Of a stretch of DNA of 64,000 nt, positions 9,579 through 18,003 are shown one piece after another. This DNA is from Chitinophaga sp. SYP-B3965. GTDB taxonomy: Bacteria; Bacteroidota; Bacteroidia; Chitinophagales; Chitinophagaceae. The notes below the pieces were generated by a model, which was not told the origin of the DNA, searched no databases, and was given only the letters and a program-made list of their open reading frames with translations. How positions within the stretch are numbered: position 1 is the stretch's first letter; every line of letters begins with the position of its first letter. Where the stretch lies: NCBI RefSeq assembly GCF_009647655.1, contig NZ_WJFD01000001.1, forward strand, positions 434,001-498,000, read 5' to 3'. The position numbers were made by a program, and so were the translations under genes.

Positions 9579-10751
9579 ATGCAAGAGAAATTAAGACAGG
9601 ACCTGCAGGAAGAATTAACCGCTATCCTTGATTACTGGCAAACGCATACCATAGACGAAAGACACGGTGGTTTCCTCGGTAAACTCGATAACGACAATAC
9701 ACCGGACCCATTTGCTGTAAAAGGTGCGGTACTCAATGCCCGTATCCTCTGGTCGTTTTCCGCGGCATATAACGTTACTAAAACTCCCGCTTATCTGGAA
9801 GTAGCCACCCGCGCCTTCAATTATATTTCCGAATATTTTATAGACAAAGAATTCGGCGGTGTGATGTGGACAGTAGGTTATGCCGGAGATATTGTAGATA
9901 CCAAAAAACAGATCTACGCCCAGGCATTTGTAGTATATGCATTCAGTGAATACTACAAAGCCAGTAAAATTGAAAAGGCAAAAGAAAAAGCCATCGGCCT
10001 GTATTCCCTCATCCAGCTCTACAGCTACGATTGCGTCTACGGCGGTTATCTCGAAGCATTTTCCCGCGATTGGAAAGAATTGGAAGACCTGCGTTTAAGT
10101 GAAAAAGATGAGAACCAGAAGAAATCCATGAACACCCACCTCCATGTACTGGAAGCATACACCACCCTCTACAGCATTTGGGCAGACCCTTCCCTGAAAG
10201 TGCATATCCAGGACTTGTTAAATGTTTTCTTCGATAAGATCATAGACCGCAACACCAATCATCTCCGTCTTTTCTTTGATGAACAATGGAACCCCACGGG
10301 CAACCTCGTTTCCTACGGCCACGACATAGAAGCCAGCTGGCTGTTATTAGAAGCCGCAGAAGCAATAGGAGACCAGGCATTGATAGAAAGATCAAAAACA
10401 GTAGCCCTCCAAATGACAGAAGCCGCTAAAGAAGGCATAGACACAGATGGCGGCCTATGGTATGAATACAAACCCGAAGAAAAACAACTCATCACCGAAA
10501 AACACTGGTGGCCTCAGGCCGAAGCCGTTGTAGGTTTCATAAACGCCTGGCAACTTAGCAAAGACCCCCGCTACCTCGAAGACGCCATCAACAGCTGGCA
10601 GTACATAGAAAAGAACATTCTGGATAAATCAAAAGGAGAGTGGTACTGGGGTATCAAAGATGATAAGATCATGAATGAAGATAAAGTAGGCCTCTGGAAA
10701 TGCCCTTACCATAACAGCAGGGCATGTTTAGAGATAATGAAGCGATTATAA
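9579..10751 (+). CDS. AGE-family epimerase, cellobiose 2-epimerase type
   Basis: 390 residues, the usual length of cellobiose/mannobiose 2-epimerases of the N-acylglucosamine 2-epimerase superfamily, an (alpha/alpha)6 barrel. Recognisable active-site elements are R55 in NARILWSF, the histidines of MNTHLHVLEAY (H187, H189), H248 in YGHDIEASW, the WWPQAEA segment and H378 in CPYHNSR. These correspond in order to the arginine and general acid/base histidines of known enzymes. It would convert the reducing-end glucose of a beta-1,4-disaccharide to mannose or the reverse in the cytoplasm. No signal peptide. Co-transcribed with the GPH symporter (7 bp gap). A partner phosphorylase, common in mannobiose pathways, is not present here. 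Confidence 0.9.
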   Translation: MQEKLRQDLQEELTAILDYWQTHTIDERHGGFLGKLDNDNTPDPFAVKGAVLNARILWSFSAAYNVTKTPAYLEVATRAFNYISEYFIDKEFGGVMWTVGYAGDIVDTKKQIYAQAFVVYAFSEYYKASKIEKAKEKAIGLYSLIQLYSYDCVYGGYLEAFSRDWKELEDLRLSEKDENQKKSMNTHLHVLEAYTTLYSIWADPSLKVHIQDLLNVFFDKIIDRNTNHLRLFFDEQWNPTGNLVSYGHDIEASWLLLEAAEAIGDQALIERSKTVALQMTEAAKEGIDTDGGLWYEYKPEEKQLITEKHWWPQAEAVVGFINAWQLSKDPRYLEDAINSWQYIEKNILDKSKGEWYWGIKDDKIMNEDKVGLWKCPYHNSRACLEIMKRL

Positions 10752-10850
10752 AATTATCAAAGAGAAAAAACACCCACCCATAAAAGGCAACTTCTCCTAA
10801 ATGAAAAAAGCACTCATTCATAAAAAAGCAACCTCCCCTAAATAAAAAAA

Positions 10851-10876
10851 CGCCCTTTGCAGCGCGGCAAACACTC
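10851..10876. repeat. Dispersed intergenic element, copy B
   Basis: Carries the same CCCTTTGCAGCGCGGCAAAC core as copy A, in the A-rich 139-bp gap between the convergent epimerase gene and the small secreted-protein gene. Preceding words (GCAACTTCTCCTAAAT and GCAACCTCCCCTAAAT) are themselves repeated. Confidence 0.7.
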
Positions 10877-10890
10877 AAATAAAAAAACGA

Positions 10891-11280
10891 TTATTTGGTC
10901 ACCCGCTTTAATATCAAGACAACCATCTCCCCACTCCATTTACCCTTTAAGTGCAATTCTGACGTTGATAGGTCCATAATTTTATATACAGATCCATCGT
11001 CTTCAAAAGTAACTTTCTTCTCAGGAAAACTAAAACTCCACTTTGACTTTTTGATCTTATCGTCTTCTTTCGACTCCATCGTAAAATCACTGTTAAACAT
11101 CGTGTAATCACCACGTGGTTTAACTTTCATAACGCCCTGGAAGCTTTGTATCTTAGTCACTTCCCATTTATAACATAAAAGGGATAATGTTTCCTTTTCA
11201 CTCAAGGTAGCCACCTGGGCCTTCAAAAATAAAGGTGAAATAAATAGCAATACGGCAAGCAATAAATAATTCTTCTTCAT
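10891..11280 (-). CDS. Small secreted protein, lipocalin-like, unknown function
   Basis: 129 residues from the ATG at 11280, chosen because MKKNYLLLAVLLF begins a clean signal peptide (cleavage near FLKAQ); an upstream ATG at 11310 would add ten residues overlapping the regulator gene. The mature part is a short beta-rich sequence (WEVTKIQSF, KWSFSFPEKKVTFEDDG, LHLKGKWSGEMVVLILKR) that resembles small lipocalin-like proteins of Bacteroidota. It is 4 bp downstream of the response-regulator gene and so probably the last gene of the kinase/regulator operon, perhaps a periplasmic target or sensor component (inference). Confidence 0.65.
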   Translation of the reverse strand: MKKNYLLLAVLLFISPLFLKAQVATLSEKETLSLLCYKWEVTKIQSFQGVMKVKPRGDYTMFNSDFTMESKEDDKIKKSKWSFSFPEKKVTFEDDGSVYKIMDLSTSELHLKGKWSGEMVVLILKRVTK

Positions 11281-11284
11281 TGTA

Positions 11285-11914
11285 TTATAAGATTCCATGT
11301 TGTTTAGCAAAATTCAGCAACCCCGCCGTATTCTTCACATCCAGCTTCCGCAAGATATTCTTCCGATGTGTATTCACCGTAAACTCACTAATAGAAAGCT
11401 CCGTACTGATCTCTTTACTCGTCAGTTCACTCCCTACCATTTTAATGATCTGCACCTCCCGTTTGGTAAGATGGTACTTCTTCATGAACTCATCCATGAA
11501 ATAAGCCGGTATAGGCACATCCACAGGAACAAGCGCTTCAAAATAAGTACCTCCCCGTAGCACAGCCCGTATCGCCGCTTTCAACACATCCCCTGAAGCA
11601 TTCTTCAACAGATAACCATCCGCTCCCAACTTCCGCACCTCCGCCAGCAACTGCGGCTGATTATAATTGGTCAGCACCAGCACTTTAACCACCGGATATT
11701 GTTCTTTAATGATCTCCAAAGTTTTAATACCATCCAGCTGTGGCATATTAAGATCCAGCAGCACGATATCCACAGGCATCTCAGCGAGCCTGTTAAGCAA
11801 CTCCCGCCCATTATTCACCGGTACAAGTATTTCCCATTCTGCGGCTTCCCGTAACACGGCAACCAATCCGTCTGCCAGTAACTGATGATCGTCCGCTATA
11901 ATCAATCTGGTCAT
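11285..11914 (-). CDS. NarL/FixJ-family response regulator
   Basis: 209 residues. The receiver domain (about 3-120) has the acidic pocket D8/D9, phosphoacceptor D54 in LLDLNMPQLDG and the conserved lysine in GYLLKNAS. The LuxR-type helix-turn-helix (about 145-205: LTKREVQIIK, SKEISTELSISEFTVNTHRKNILRKL) binds DNA. It overlaps the upstream histidine-kinase gene by 4 bp (ATGA), its obvious partner. The targets are unknown; the adjacent small secreted protein and DoxX gene are candidates. Confidence 0.93.
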   Translation of the reverse strand: MTRLIIADDHQLLADGLVAVLREAAEWEILVPVNNGRELLNRLAEMPVDIVLLDLNMPQLDGIKTLEIIKEQYPVVKVLVLTNYNQPQLLAEVRKLGADGYLLKNASGDVLKAAIRAVLRGGTYFEALVPVDVPIPAYFMDEFMKKYHLTKREVQIIKMVGSELTSKEISTELSISEFTVNTHRKNILRKLDVKNTAGLLNFAKQHGIL

Positions 11915-13695
11915 AGGGTTATTTTTTCAGGCAATGGCAATTCAATATTCACCATAGCACCTTCCTTGGGCCTGCTTTCTATCATGATCTTCCCTTGCAG
12001 GTAAGCTACTTTAGCTTCTACGCTACGTAAGATGGTCGCCGGATCTATCCCTTTCCCGTTATCTTCCACGATCAGCGAGCAACTTCTTTCCTGTTCCATT
12101 TCTATCAACTGGATCAATACATTGGAGGCTTCTGCATGTTTGAGTATGTTCTGCAGCAATTCCTGGATGATGCGGTAAATGGTATGTTCCGTATTAGAAG
12201 GATAGGGCGTAGCAGGAGAGAAACCGATCAGCACCAGTTCAATATTTATTTTACCGGACCCATTGGCCATTTTCACCAGGTCTTCGATCGCATGCCGGAG
12301 GCCATATTTTTCAATGGCTACAGGCGTTAACTGATGACTGATATGCCGCACAGTATGACTGAGCTGATCCAGCAACCCTGTCACTTCATCGAACTTCATC
12401 GCCTGCATATTAAGAGAAGCCAGCGATAACATAGAACCTATTTCATCATGCAGCTGATCTGCCAGTATTTTCCTTTCCTTTTCTTCCACTGCAATGATCG
12501 TGTCCGTGAGTGTTCGCAGCACACTTTCTTTTTCTTTGCGGTAAGTGTTGAAACGGGCTGCCAGCGCGAAGGTGATGATGATGATCTCCAGCACGGCGCC
12601 TGTGAAAACACCGAAGTGTACAAAGTAAGCAGGAAGGTCTAATTTCCCGAGATAATATGAGATCTCCAATGTGATAAAAGTAAGCAGCACCATGGTAGCC
12701 ACCATATAGACCAGCGCCGCTGTATTCTTTTGAAGGATCTTTTGTATCAGGCTGGCAGCAACCAGCAGCACCGCACCAAGACTGAATAAAGTAAGCGCTG
12801 TTTGCAATACCATACTGGCCATGCCAAAGCGTGCATAATCCATCGGCCAGAGTATCACCACTAAAAAACAGCAACCGATGATCTGGAATACTTTGAATGG
12901 CCGGTAAGCCCAGTTCTCTTTTCCGATACCAATAAAATACTGCAGGAATTGAAAAACCAGGAGCATATTGGTAACTACAAAAACAGGGCGCGCACGACTG
13001 GGGAAAAAATAAGAATTCGGCCAGAGGTAATGAAAGCCCAGCCCTTTATTAGCCCATACCCATAATAAGATACTTAGTACGTAGAGGGCGTAATAGCCAT
13101 ATACCCTGTCCCTGGTAGTAAAGAAAAGGAAAGCGCCGAAAAGGATGATCAATACCATGATGCCTGTGAAAAGGCCGCTGAGGAGATTCTCTGAAGCCAT
13201 CTCCTGTGCCAGCTCTCCCTGCGTAACAAGCCGGAGCGGTGCCTGCAGGGACTCATAGTGTTTGTCTACTTTCAACAGGTATAAAGAAGCCTTACGCTCC
13301 AAAGGAAAAACGAAGGAATTATGAATAACGGGGCGCTGCTTAAAAGGGAAAAAATCACCGGTAACATATAAAGGAAGCAGCGAACCGTCCTGTACCGCAT
13401 ACCATTCCAGGTGATTGATATGGGCATTGTCTGTTATCAGCAAAAGGTCTTCGTGTGTAGGCGGTACCGTTATGGCTATCCAGAAAACACTTTTTGTAAA
13501 CCCGGGATTGAGATTATTGTCTACCAGCAGGGCGTAATCTCCGTTGTAATAATGAGAAAGTGCAGAGAAGGCCCCTTGTTTACGGGTAGTATCCTCCCAT
13601 ACCCTGAATAATTGCCTATGCTGCGCCTGCAACGGATGTATACCGCAAAGAAATAGAAGGAATAAAAAGAAGCATGCCCGCCGCATAGGTATCAA
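11911..13695 (-). CDS. 7TMR-DISM sensor histidine kinase
   Basis: 594 residues. A signal peptide (about 1-24) is followed by an extracytoplasmic 7TMR-DISM-type beta-sandwich (about 28-165), seven transmembrane helices (about 170-385), then a cytoplasmic kinase of the HisKA_3 class. The phospho-accepting histidine is H416 in ADQLHDEIGSML and the ATPase region includes N-box (ELLQNILKHA) and G-box (VEDNGKGI). This class pairs with NarL-type regulators, and the regulator gene overlaps the stop. The extracellular domain probably senses a carbohydrate or other small ligand. Six bp separate it from the upstream DoxX gene. Confidence 0.93.
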   Translation of the reverse strand: MIPMRRACFFLFLLFLCGIHPLQAQHRQLFRVWEDTTRKQGAFSALSHYYNGDYALLVDNNLNPGFTKSVFWIAITVPPTHEDLLLITDNAHINHLEWYAVQDGSLLPLYVTGDFFPFKQRPVIHNSFVFPLERKASLYLLKVDKHYESLQAPLRLVTQGELAQEMASENLLSGLFTGIMVLIILFGAFLFFTTRDRVYGYYALYVLSILLWVWANKGLGFHYLWPNSYFFPSRARPVFVVTNMLLVFQFLQYFIGIGKENWAYRPFKVFQIIGCCFLVVILWPMDYARFGMASMVLQTALTLFSLGAVLLVAASLIQKILQKNTAALVYMVATMVLLTFITLEISYYLGKLDLPAYFVHFGVFTGAVLEIIIITFALAARFNTYRKEKESVLRTLTDTIIAVEEKERKILADQLHDEIGSMLSLASLNMQAMKFDEVTGLLDQLSHTVRHISHQLTPVAIEKYGLRHAIEDLVKMANGSGKINIELVLIGFSPATPYPSNTEHTIYRIIQELLQNILKHAEASNVLIQLIEMEQERSCSLIVEDNGKGIDPATILRSVEAKVAYLQGKIMIESRPKEGAMVNIELPLPEKITL

Positions 13696-13701
13696 GAAGT
13701 G

Positions 13702-14181
13702 TTACGGCTGCCAAGATAGGGCTTTTGCTTTATTTCTTATTCCAAAGAACCAAACCCAGGCAATAAATATTATTTGCTCAGGGATCCTGGTCCAGAGATA
13801 TTCCGGCCCTTTGCCATCTGTTGTAGCTGTTTCAAGGTTAATATGGTGGAGGGCCGCGTAGATATTGGCCGGTAAGATCATTACAAAGAAGATGATCAGC
13901 AGGATAGAGGTGATCCTTCTGTATTTCGGGATCAGTAATCCTATAGCTGCTGCAATTTCGAGGAGGCCGGTGAAGTACACCAATCCCAGCCGGAAAGGGA
14001 AGAAAGGAGGGATCATCATCTCCATGCCCTTTGGGAATAAGAAATGCCCCAGGGCTGTAAAGAGCAGCATGCCACTCATGCCGATACAGCCGCTAAGCGT
14101 TAGGTTCCACTTGCCTTTTACCAGTTTTATAACTACAAGTGCAATGAGAAAAGTGCCAATTAATAACAACAGTACCATCAT
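13702..14181 (-). CDS. DoxX-like integral membrane protein
   Basis: 159 residues with four hydrophobic helices. The GLVYFTGLLEIAAAIGLLIPKYRR segment, an acidic residue in helix 2 followed by a short basic loop, is typical of the DoxX/DoxD superfamily. Proteins of this family are linked to quinone/thiol redox processes, but the role here is unknown. The start gives an immediate membrane helix (MMVLLLLIGTFLIALVVIKL). It lies 6 bp upstream of the sensor kinase on the same strand and is probably the first gene of that operon. This is one of three DoxX-type proteins in the window. Confidence 0.8.
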   Translation of the reverse strand: MMVLLLLIGTFLIALVVIKLVKGKWNLTLSGCIGMSGMLLFTALGHFLFPKGMEMMIPPFFPFRLGLVYFTGLLEIAAAIGLLIPKYRRITSILLIIFFVMILPANIYAALHHINLETATTDGKGPEYLWTRIPEQIIFIAWVWFFGIRNKAKALSWQP

Positions 14182-14241
14182 GATCTATCAGTTTTGTAAG
14201 GCAAAGGTGGGTCTTGCGCAAAAAGGAGAAAATGATGTATG

Positions 14242-14823
14242 TTAGTTTCTTCCGTACTGCTTCCTGATCCGGCTGAGGCTTTCCGGCTGTATCCCCAGGT
14301 AAGAGGAAAGATGTTTCACCGATATGCTCTGCACCAGCTGCGGGTTCCTTTTGATCAACCGTGCATACCGTTCTTCCGCCGTATCAGACAGCAATTCCAT
14401 TTCACGGTCCAGCCGCCGCACATATTGCATTTCAGCGATCAGCCTGCCGATCCTTTCACCCGCCCTGTTCTGCTCATAAAAAGCCAGCAGATGTTCCCGG
14501 GGAATGAGAATGGCTTCCACATCTTCGATCACTTCCAGTGCAACAGGAGAGGGGCGGCGTGTAAGGAAAGAATAATAAGCCGTGAGCATATCCCCTTCAA
14601 AATGAAAATCCACCGTAAACTCCTTGCCGTCTTTTGAGAAATAGTTGCGGGTAGCGCCCTTGAGCAGGAAAAAGATGAAGTTTTCCGTTTGCCCTTCCCG
14701 GCAAAGGAATTCCCCCTTTTTATAGTTGGGAAAGAGGAGCTTTTCACTAAACTCCGCCCATTCCCCGTCCGGTATGGCTGAAAAATGAGCAAGCGCTTGT
14801 CGCAGCTGCAGGAGTGGATCCAT
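14242..14823 (-). CDS. Crp/Fnr-family transcriptional regulator
   Basis: 193 residues from the ATG at 14823, chosen because MDPLLQLRQALAHFSAI is the normal family start; an upstream ATG would add 31 unrelated residues. The cyclic-nucleotide-binding fold (about 15-115; GEFLCREGQTENFIFFLLKG) precedes a winged-helix segment (about 150-190; HLSSYLGIQPESLSRIRKQ) with the recognition helix. There is no cysteine cluster for an Fe-S centre, so it is of the Bacteroidota Crp-like class whose effectors are mostly unknown. It is transcribed towards the DoxX/kinase genes, 60 bp upstream, and divergently from the sialidase. Confidence 0.88.
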   Translation of the reverse strand: MDPLLQLRQALAHFSAIPDGEWAEFSEKLLFPNYKKGEFLCREGQTENFIFFLLKGATRNYFSKDGKEFTVDFHFEGDMLTAYYSFLTRRPSPVALEVIEDVEAILIPREHLLAFYEQNRAGERIGRLIAEMQYVRRLDREMELLSDTAEERYARLIKRNPQLVQSISVKHLSSYLGIQPESLSRIRKQYGRN

Positions 14824-14939
14824 CAGTAGGTTGCTTTTAGGGCAAAAATACAGAGAATCCCCGCTGGAATATTTGGAAATCTGCACCCGCAGGCTTACAT
14901 TTAATATGTAGTACATATCTACTATTAAATCCCACTATT

Positions 14940-16151
14940 ATGAATTATTCCACCTTATGTATCCTGATCACCCTCAGCTTCGGATGCGCTAAACAGAACA
15001 ACACCCCCGCACCCAAGATTGAAGGTAAAGTGGCCGCCACAGCTGCTGTTGCCGCCACCGCGTACCATAACACTATGGTATTGTTTAACGGAGGAAATGA
15101 AAGTATCTATCATTCTTTCCGCATCCCCTCCATCATTAAAACCAAAAATGGCACCCTGCTGGCTTTTGCAGAGGGCCGCAGATGGAGCCCCAGCGATTGG
15201 GGAGACATCAATGTAGTCTTTAAACGCTCCACAGACAATGGTACCACCTGGTCTGCTCTCGGAGAGGTTGTAGGAAGCGGTGCCGGTACCTGGGGTAATC
15301 CCACAGCCGTATACGATAAAGACAAAGGCACAAACGGCCGCGCCTGGGTTTTCATGTCCTGGAACGATGCCAGCAAAGCAGCCTGGTCTGATATCACAGC
15401 CTGGGGAGACAGGCGCGTGTTCTCCTCTTACAGTGATGATCAGGGCCTTACCTGGTCCACTCCACAAGATATGAGCAGTACATTATTGCCGCCCACTTAT
15501 AAATGGGATGCTATGGGCCCGGGCGTAGGTATTCAAACCACCATCAACACCCCCGGCCGCCTCATTATTCCAGCCTTTGGCAGAAACATTTACAGTGATG
15601 ACCACGGTACCACCTGGCAGTATCAACTGATCCCCGGCGGCACAGATGAAGGAACCATCGTAGAACAAATGAACGGCAACCTTTTACGGAACGACAGACC
15701 CGGCACCACCCTCTGGAACACCGCAAAAAAGAGAAGAAGGTCCGTAGGTACCATCGCCGGAGGTTTCGCAGCATGGTCTGTAGACAACACCCTCAACGAT
15801 CCCAAATGCCAGGGCTCCATCCTCCGCTACAACGGAGATGCCCCGGACAGAATATACTTCCTAAACCCCAACACCATAGACAAACGCTGCAACATGACCA
15901 TACGCATCAGTTATGATGATGGCATCACATGGCCCATTAGCAGAGCCATATACAGCGGCAACACCTGCGATTACGCTAACCTCACCGTAGCAAAAGGAGG
16001 TTATTCCAGCATGGTAAAAACAGCAGACTACGCAGTAGGCGCTCTGATAGAGATCAACGAAAACGTAGCCGCCAGTGCCACAAGCAATAAATCAATAGAG
16101 TTTCACAAATTCAATCTCCCCTGGATCCTAAATGGCCAGGTAGAACCATAA
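14940..16151 (+). CDS. Sialidase (GH33-like), lipoprotein
   Basis: 403 residues, with an N-terminal hydrophobic signal and cysteine at 16 (probable lipoprotein), an Ala-rich linker, and a six-bladed propeller. The FRIP motif (60-63, with the substrate-binding R61) and four Asp boxes (STDNGTTW, SDDQGLTW, SDDHGTTW, SYDDGITW) are diagnostic of exo-sialidases. The DEGTIVEQMNGNLL segment supplies the catalytic glutamate and GGYSSM the nucleophilic tyrosine. It would release terminal sialic acid from glycans on the cell surface or in the periplasm. It stands alone: no sialic acid lyase, transporter or SusCD adjoins it. A terminator follows. Confidence 0.9.
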   Translation: MNYSTLCILITLSFGCAKQNNTPAPKIEGKVAATAAVAATAYHNTMVLFNGGNESIYHSFRIPSIIKTKNGTLLAFAEGRRWSPSDWGDINVVFKRSTDNGTTWSALGEVVGSGAGTWGNPTAVYDKDKGTNGRAWVFMSWNDASKAAWSDITAWGDRRVFSSYSDDQGLTWSTPQDMSSTLLPPTYKWDAMGPGVGIQTTINTPGRLIIPAFGRNIYSDDHGTTWQYQLIPGGTDEGTIVEQMNGNLLRNDRPGTTLWNTAKKRRRSVGTIAGGFAAWSVDNTLNDPKCQGSILRYNGDAPDRIYFLNPNTIDKRCNMTIRISYDDGITWPISRAIYSGNTCDYANLTVAKGGYSSMVKTADYAVGALIEINENVAASATSNKSIEFHKFNLPWILNGQVEP

Positions 16152-16173
16152 TACCCATTTATCCCTATCAAAG

Positions 16174-16206
16174 AAAACCGTCTCAATAGAGGCGGTTTTT
16201 CTTTTT
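16174..16206 (+). terminator. Rho-independent terminator of the sialidase gene
   Basis: AAAACCGTCTC (16174-16184), AATA loop, GAGGCGGTTTT (16189-16199), one G-T pair in 11, then TCTTTTT. Lies 22 bp after the stop. Confidence 0.85.
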
Positions 16207-16337
16207 ATAATAAAAGCATCCTCTCCATAGCACGTTTTTTTTTATAATAAAAGATGCTTTTCTACTCAAAAAAACACTCCTTTCAAAACAAAGAAAAACA
16301 CTGCTCCTATAAAACACCTCTCCAAAAAAGAGAAAAC

Positions 16338-16376
16338 CTCCGCCCTTTGTAGCGGGGCAAACGCCCCAGCGAGGCG
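16338..16376. repeat. Dispersed intergenic element, copy C (variant)
   Basis: CCCTTTGTAGCGGGGCAAAC, differing from copies A and B at two positions, followed by GCCCCAGCGAGGCG. Confidence 0.6.
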
Positions 16377-16471
16377 TGTTTTCTTTTTATAATTTAAGTT
16401 CAAAAAAGAGAAAATCTCCGCCCCAGCGAGGCGTGTTTCTTTTTATAATTTAAGTTCCAAAAAAGAGAAAA

Positions 16472-16500
16472 CCTCCGCCCTTTGCAGCGCGGCAAACGCC
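16472..16500. repeat. Dispersed intergenic element, copy D
   Basis: Exact CCCTTTGCAGCGCGGCAAAC core preceded by CCTCCG, in the last unit of the tandem tract. Confidence 0.7.
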
Positions 16501-16543
16501 CTCAAGAGAAACGGTTTTTTCTTTTTATAATTAAGCTCAAAAC

Positions 16544-16575
16544 AAAAAAAAGGATGCCCCTTTCGGAACATCCTT
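16544..16575 (-). terminator. Terminator of the small KDGT-repeat gene
   Basis: Read on the minus strand, AAGGATG and CATCCTT (16569-16575 and 16550-16556) form a 7-bp stem, followed by a run of eight T. It lies 26 bp after the minus-strand stop at 16601. Confidence 0.75.
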
Positions 16576-16600
16576 ACCTGTTGTTATTCAGACACGGCAT

Positions 16601-16831
16601 CTATGACTTCTTCTTATTCTCCTTAAAACGCTTATCCGGCGTACCATCTTTCTTCAATGGCCCATCAGCCTTTTTATTCTCTTTAAACCGTTTATCCTTC
16701 GTACCATCTTTCTTAAGATGCACCGTATCAACCGCAGTAGTCGCTTTCTTCGCAGCAGGTTTAGTTTGCGCCACAGAAACAGAAGACGCGAAAATAAATA
16801 CAGCCAGCAAAGCAGTCAGGAATCTTTTCAT
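16601..16831 (-). CDS. Small secreted basic protein with a duplicated LKKDGTxDKRFKENKK motif
   Basis: 76 residues: signal peptide (about 1-21, ending SVAQ), a short Ala/Lys/Thr linker, then two copies of a 16-17 residue motif, HLKKDGTKDKRFKENKK and PLKKDGTPDKRFKENKK. The mature peptide is strongly basic and likely disordered. It has its own terminator. I know of no assigned function; the KDGTPDxRFKxNK motif looks like a short repeat family of Bacteroidota, with copy number likely to vary. The DNA repeats translate with conserved codons, which supports a real gene. Confidence 0.75.
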   Translation of the reverse strand: MKRFLTALLAVFIFASSVSVAQTKPAAKKATTAVDTVHLKKDGTKDKRFKENKKADGPLKKDGTPDKRFKENKKKS

Positions 16832-16905
16832 AGTTAGTGAATTTTAAGAGAAGTTAGGCGAATTTTAATTCCCACGCAAAGGTCCACCCGTTTTTTAATC
16901 GGATT

Positions 16906-17829
16906 TTAATGTCTGCAAATAGACTGGTAAACTTTAGGCGTAATACCCTCCGTCTTTTTAAACACACGGATGAAGTAGTTCACATCCGCAAACCCGCAAT
17001 GATTGCTGATATTGGTAATGCTCTGATTGGTCTGACTCAGTAACTGTTTAGCCAGGCTCACTCTTTCCCGGTTAATATACTCCAGCGGTGTGATCCCAAA
17101 CTGCTCCCGGAACCATTTAAAGAAAACATTCCTGCTCAGGTAAGCCTTACGGCTCAATGTATCCACCGCTATCCGGTCCGTTAAATGCTCATGAATATAG
17201 TTCAGCACAAAATGCAACCGGCTCTGGTTACTGCTAACCCCCGCCTCCACAACCACCTGTTGCAAATGCTGACTTTGTATCAACCGGATGAGCAGCTCTT
17301 TCAGGTTAAGGTCCGCATAGATATTCTTCCCGATCTCCCCGCTGCTGCAAACCCTGATCAGCTTATTGATCAGCGCGGAAACTTCATTATTATTTTCAAA
17401 ATGATACTCATTGAACTGCAATTTCCAGTTATGATGTTCATCTGAAGAATTGTAGTACATGTTGAGGTACTGGATGGTATCACGGATATAAGCATCGTCC
17501 ACAGTAATGCCAATGCATTGTGTAGGACTGCAGTCAGAAGCCTCCGGAAAGTCAATGATCATTGTTTCATTGGCAGGTACGATCACCGTTTCGCCGGGCA
17601 GGTAATCAAAGGAGGGCTGATCAAAAAGATGCATCCGCTTTTTGCCTCTTACCATGCTGGTGATCACAAAATCATTAAAGGATAAGGGGATATGCCATGC
17701 CTGTTCATAACTCTCAAATACATTCAGCTCACAGTTATTGAGGTTAAATATCCTGCGGTTCTCTACACGGGTTTGGAGTAATTTAGGCTGGGTCAGTTCT
17801 ATCTGGTGTAATAGATTTTTTGCCTCCAT
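16906..17829 (-). CDS. AraC-family transcriptional regulator
   Basis: 307 residues. A cupin-like N-terminal sensing region (about 20-170) is followed by the two helix-turn-helix units of the AraC/XylS DNA-binding domain (about 208-305; LSRKAYLSRNVFFKWFREQFGITPLEYI, then ITNISNHCGFADVNYFIRVFKKTEGITPKVY). It is divergent from the DUF779 gene over a 174-bp gap and may regulate it, or itself. The effector is unknown. Confidence 0.9.
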   Translation of the reverse strand: MEAKNLLHQIELTQPKLLQTRVENRRIFNLNNCELNVFESYEQAWHIPLSFNDFVITSMVRGKKRMHLFDQPSFDYLPGETVIVPANETMIIDFPEASDCSPTQCIGITVDDAYIRDTIQYLNMYYNSSDEHHNWKLQFNEYHFENNNEVSALINKLIRVCSSGEIGKNIYADLNLKELLIRLIQSQHLQQVVVEAGVSSNQSRLHFVLNYIHEHLTDRIAVDTLSRKAYLSRNVFFKWFREQFGITPLEYINRERVSLAKQLLSQTNQSITNISNHCGFADVNYFIRVFKKTEGITPKVYQSICRH

Positions 17830-18003
17830 ATTGCGGGCAATTTAGCAAATTTTAGCTATCCGGCAAAAGCGGTACAATTGTGCTATTAATAAGTACGATA
17901 ATGAACCTTCGTTATTCCTCTAATTGTCATCTTTGCTTAACGTTATTGATAACTGGCATGGATCTGAAAGGTATTAAGTGTATCCACCCTAAAATTGTTA
18001 CTT

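Larger units (their letters stand above)
16207..16543. repeat. Gene-free tandem-repeat tract with three to four dispersed-element copies
   Basis: Units of about 60-80 bp of the form TTTCTTTTTATAATTTAAGTT, then CAAAAAAGAGAAAA, then CTCCGCCC and either GCAGCGCGGCAAACGCC or CAGCGAGGCGTG follow one another. Two complete units end at about 16436 and 16520; a variant copy (TTTGTAGCGGGGCAAACG) lies at 16344-16363. The CCAGCGAGGCGTG tails recall half of the sialidase terminator, so slippage or duplication of terminator-derived sequence is possible. No coding sequence is supported here. Confidence 0.7.

Noticed and set aside
16338..16520. Possible CRISPR array
   Set aside because: The units are contiguous AT-rich tandem repeats of unequal length without unique spacers, and no cas genes are present.
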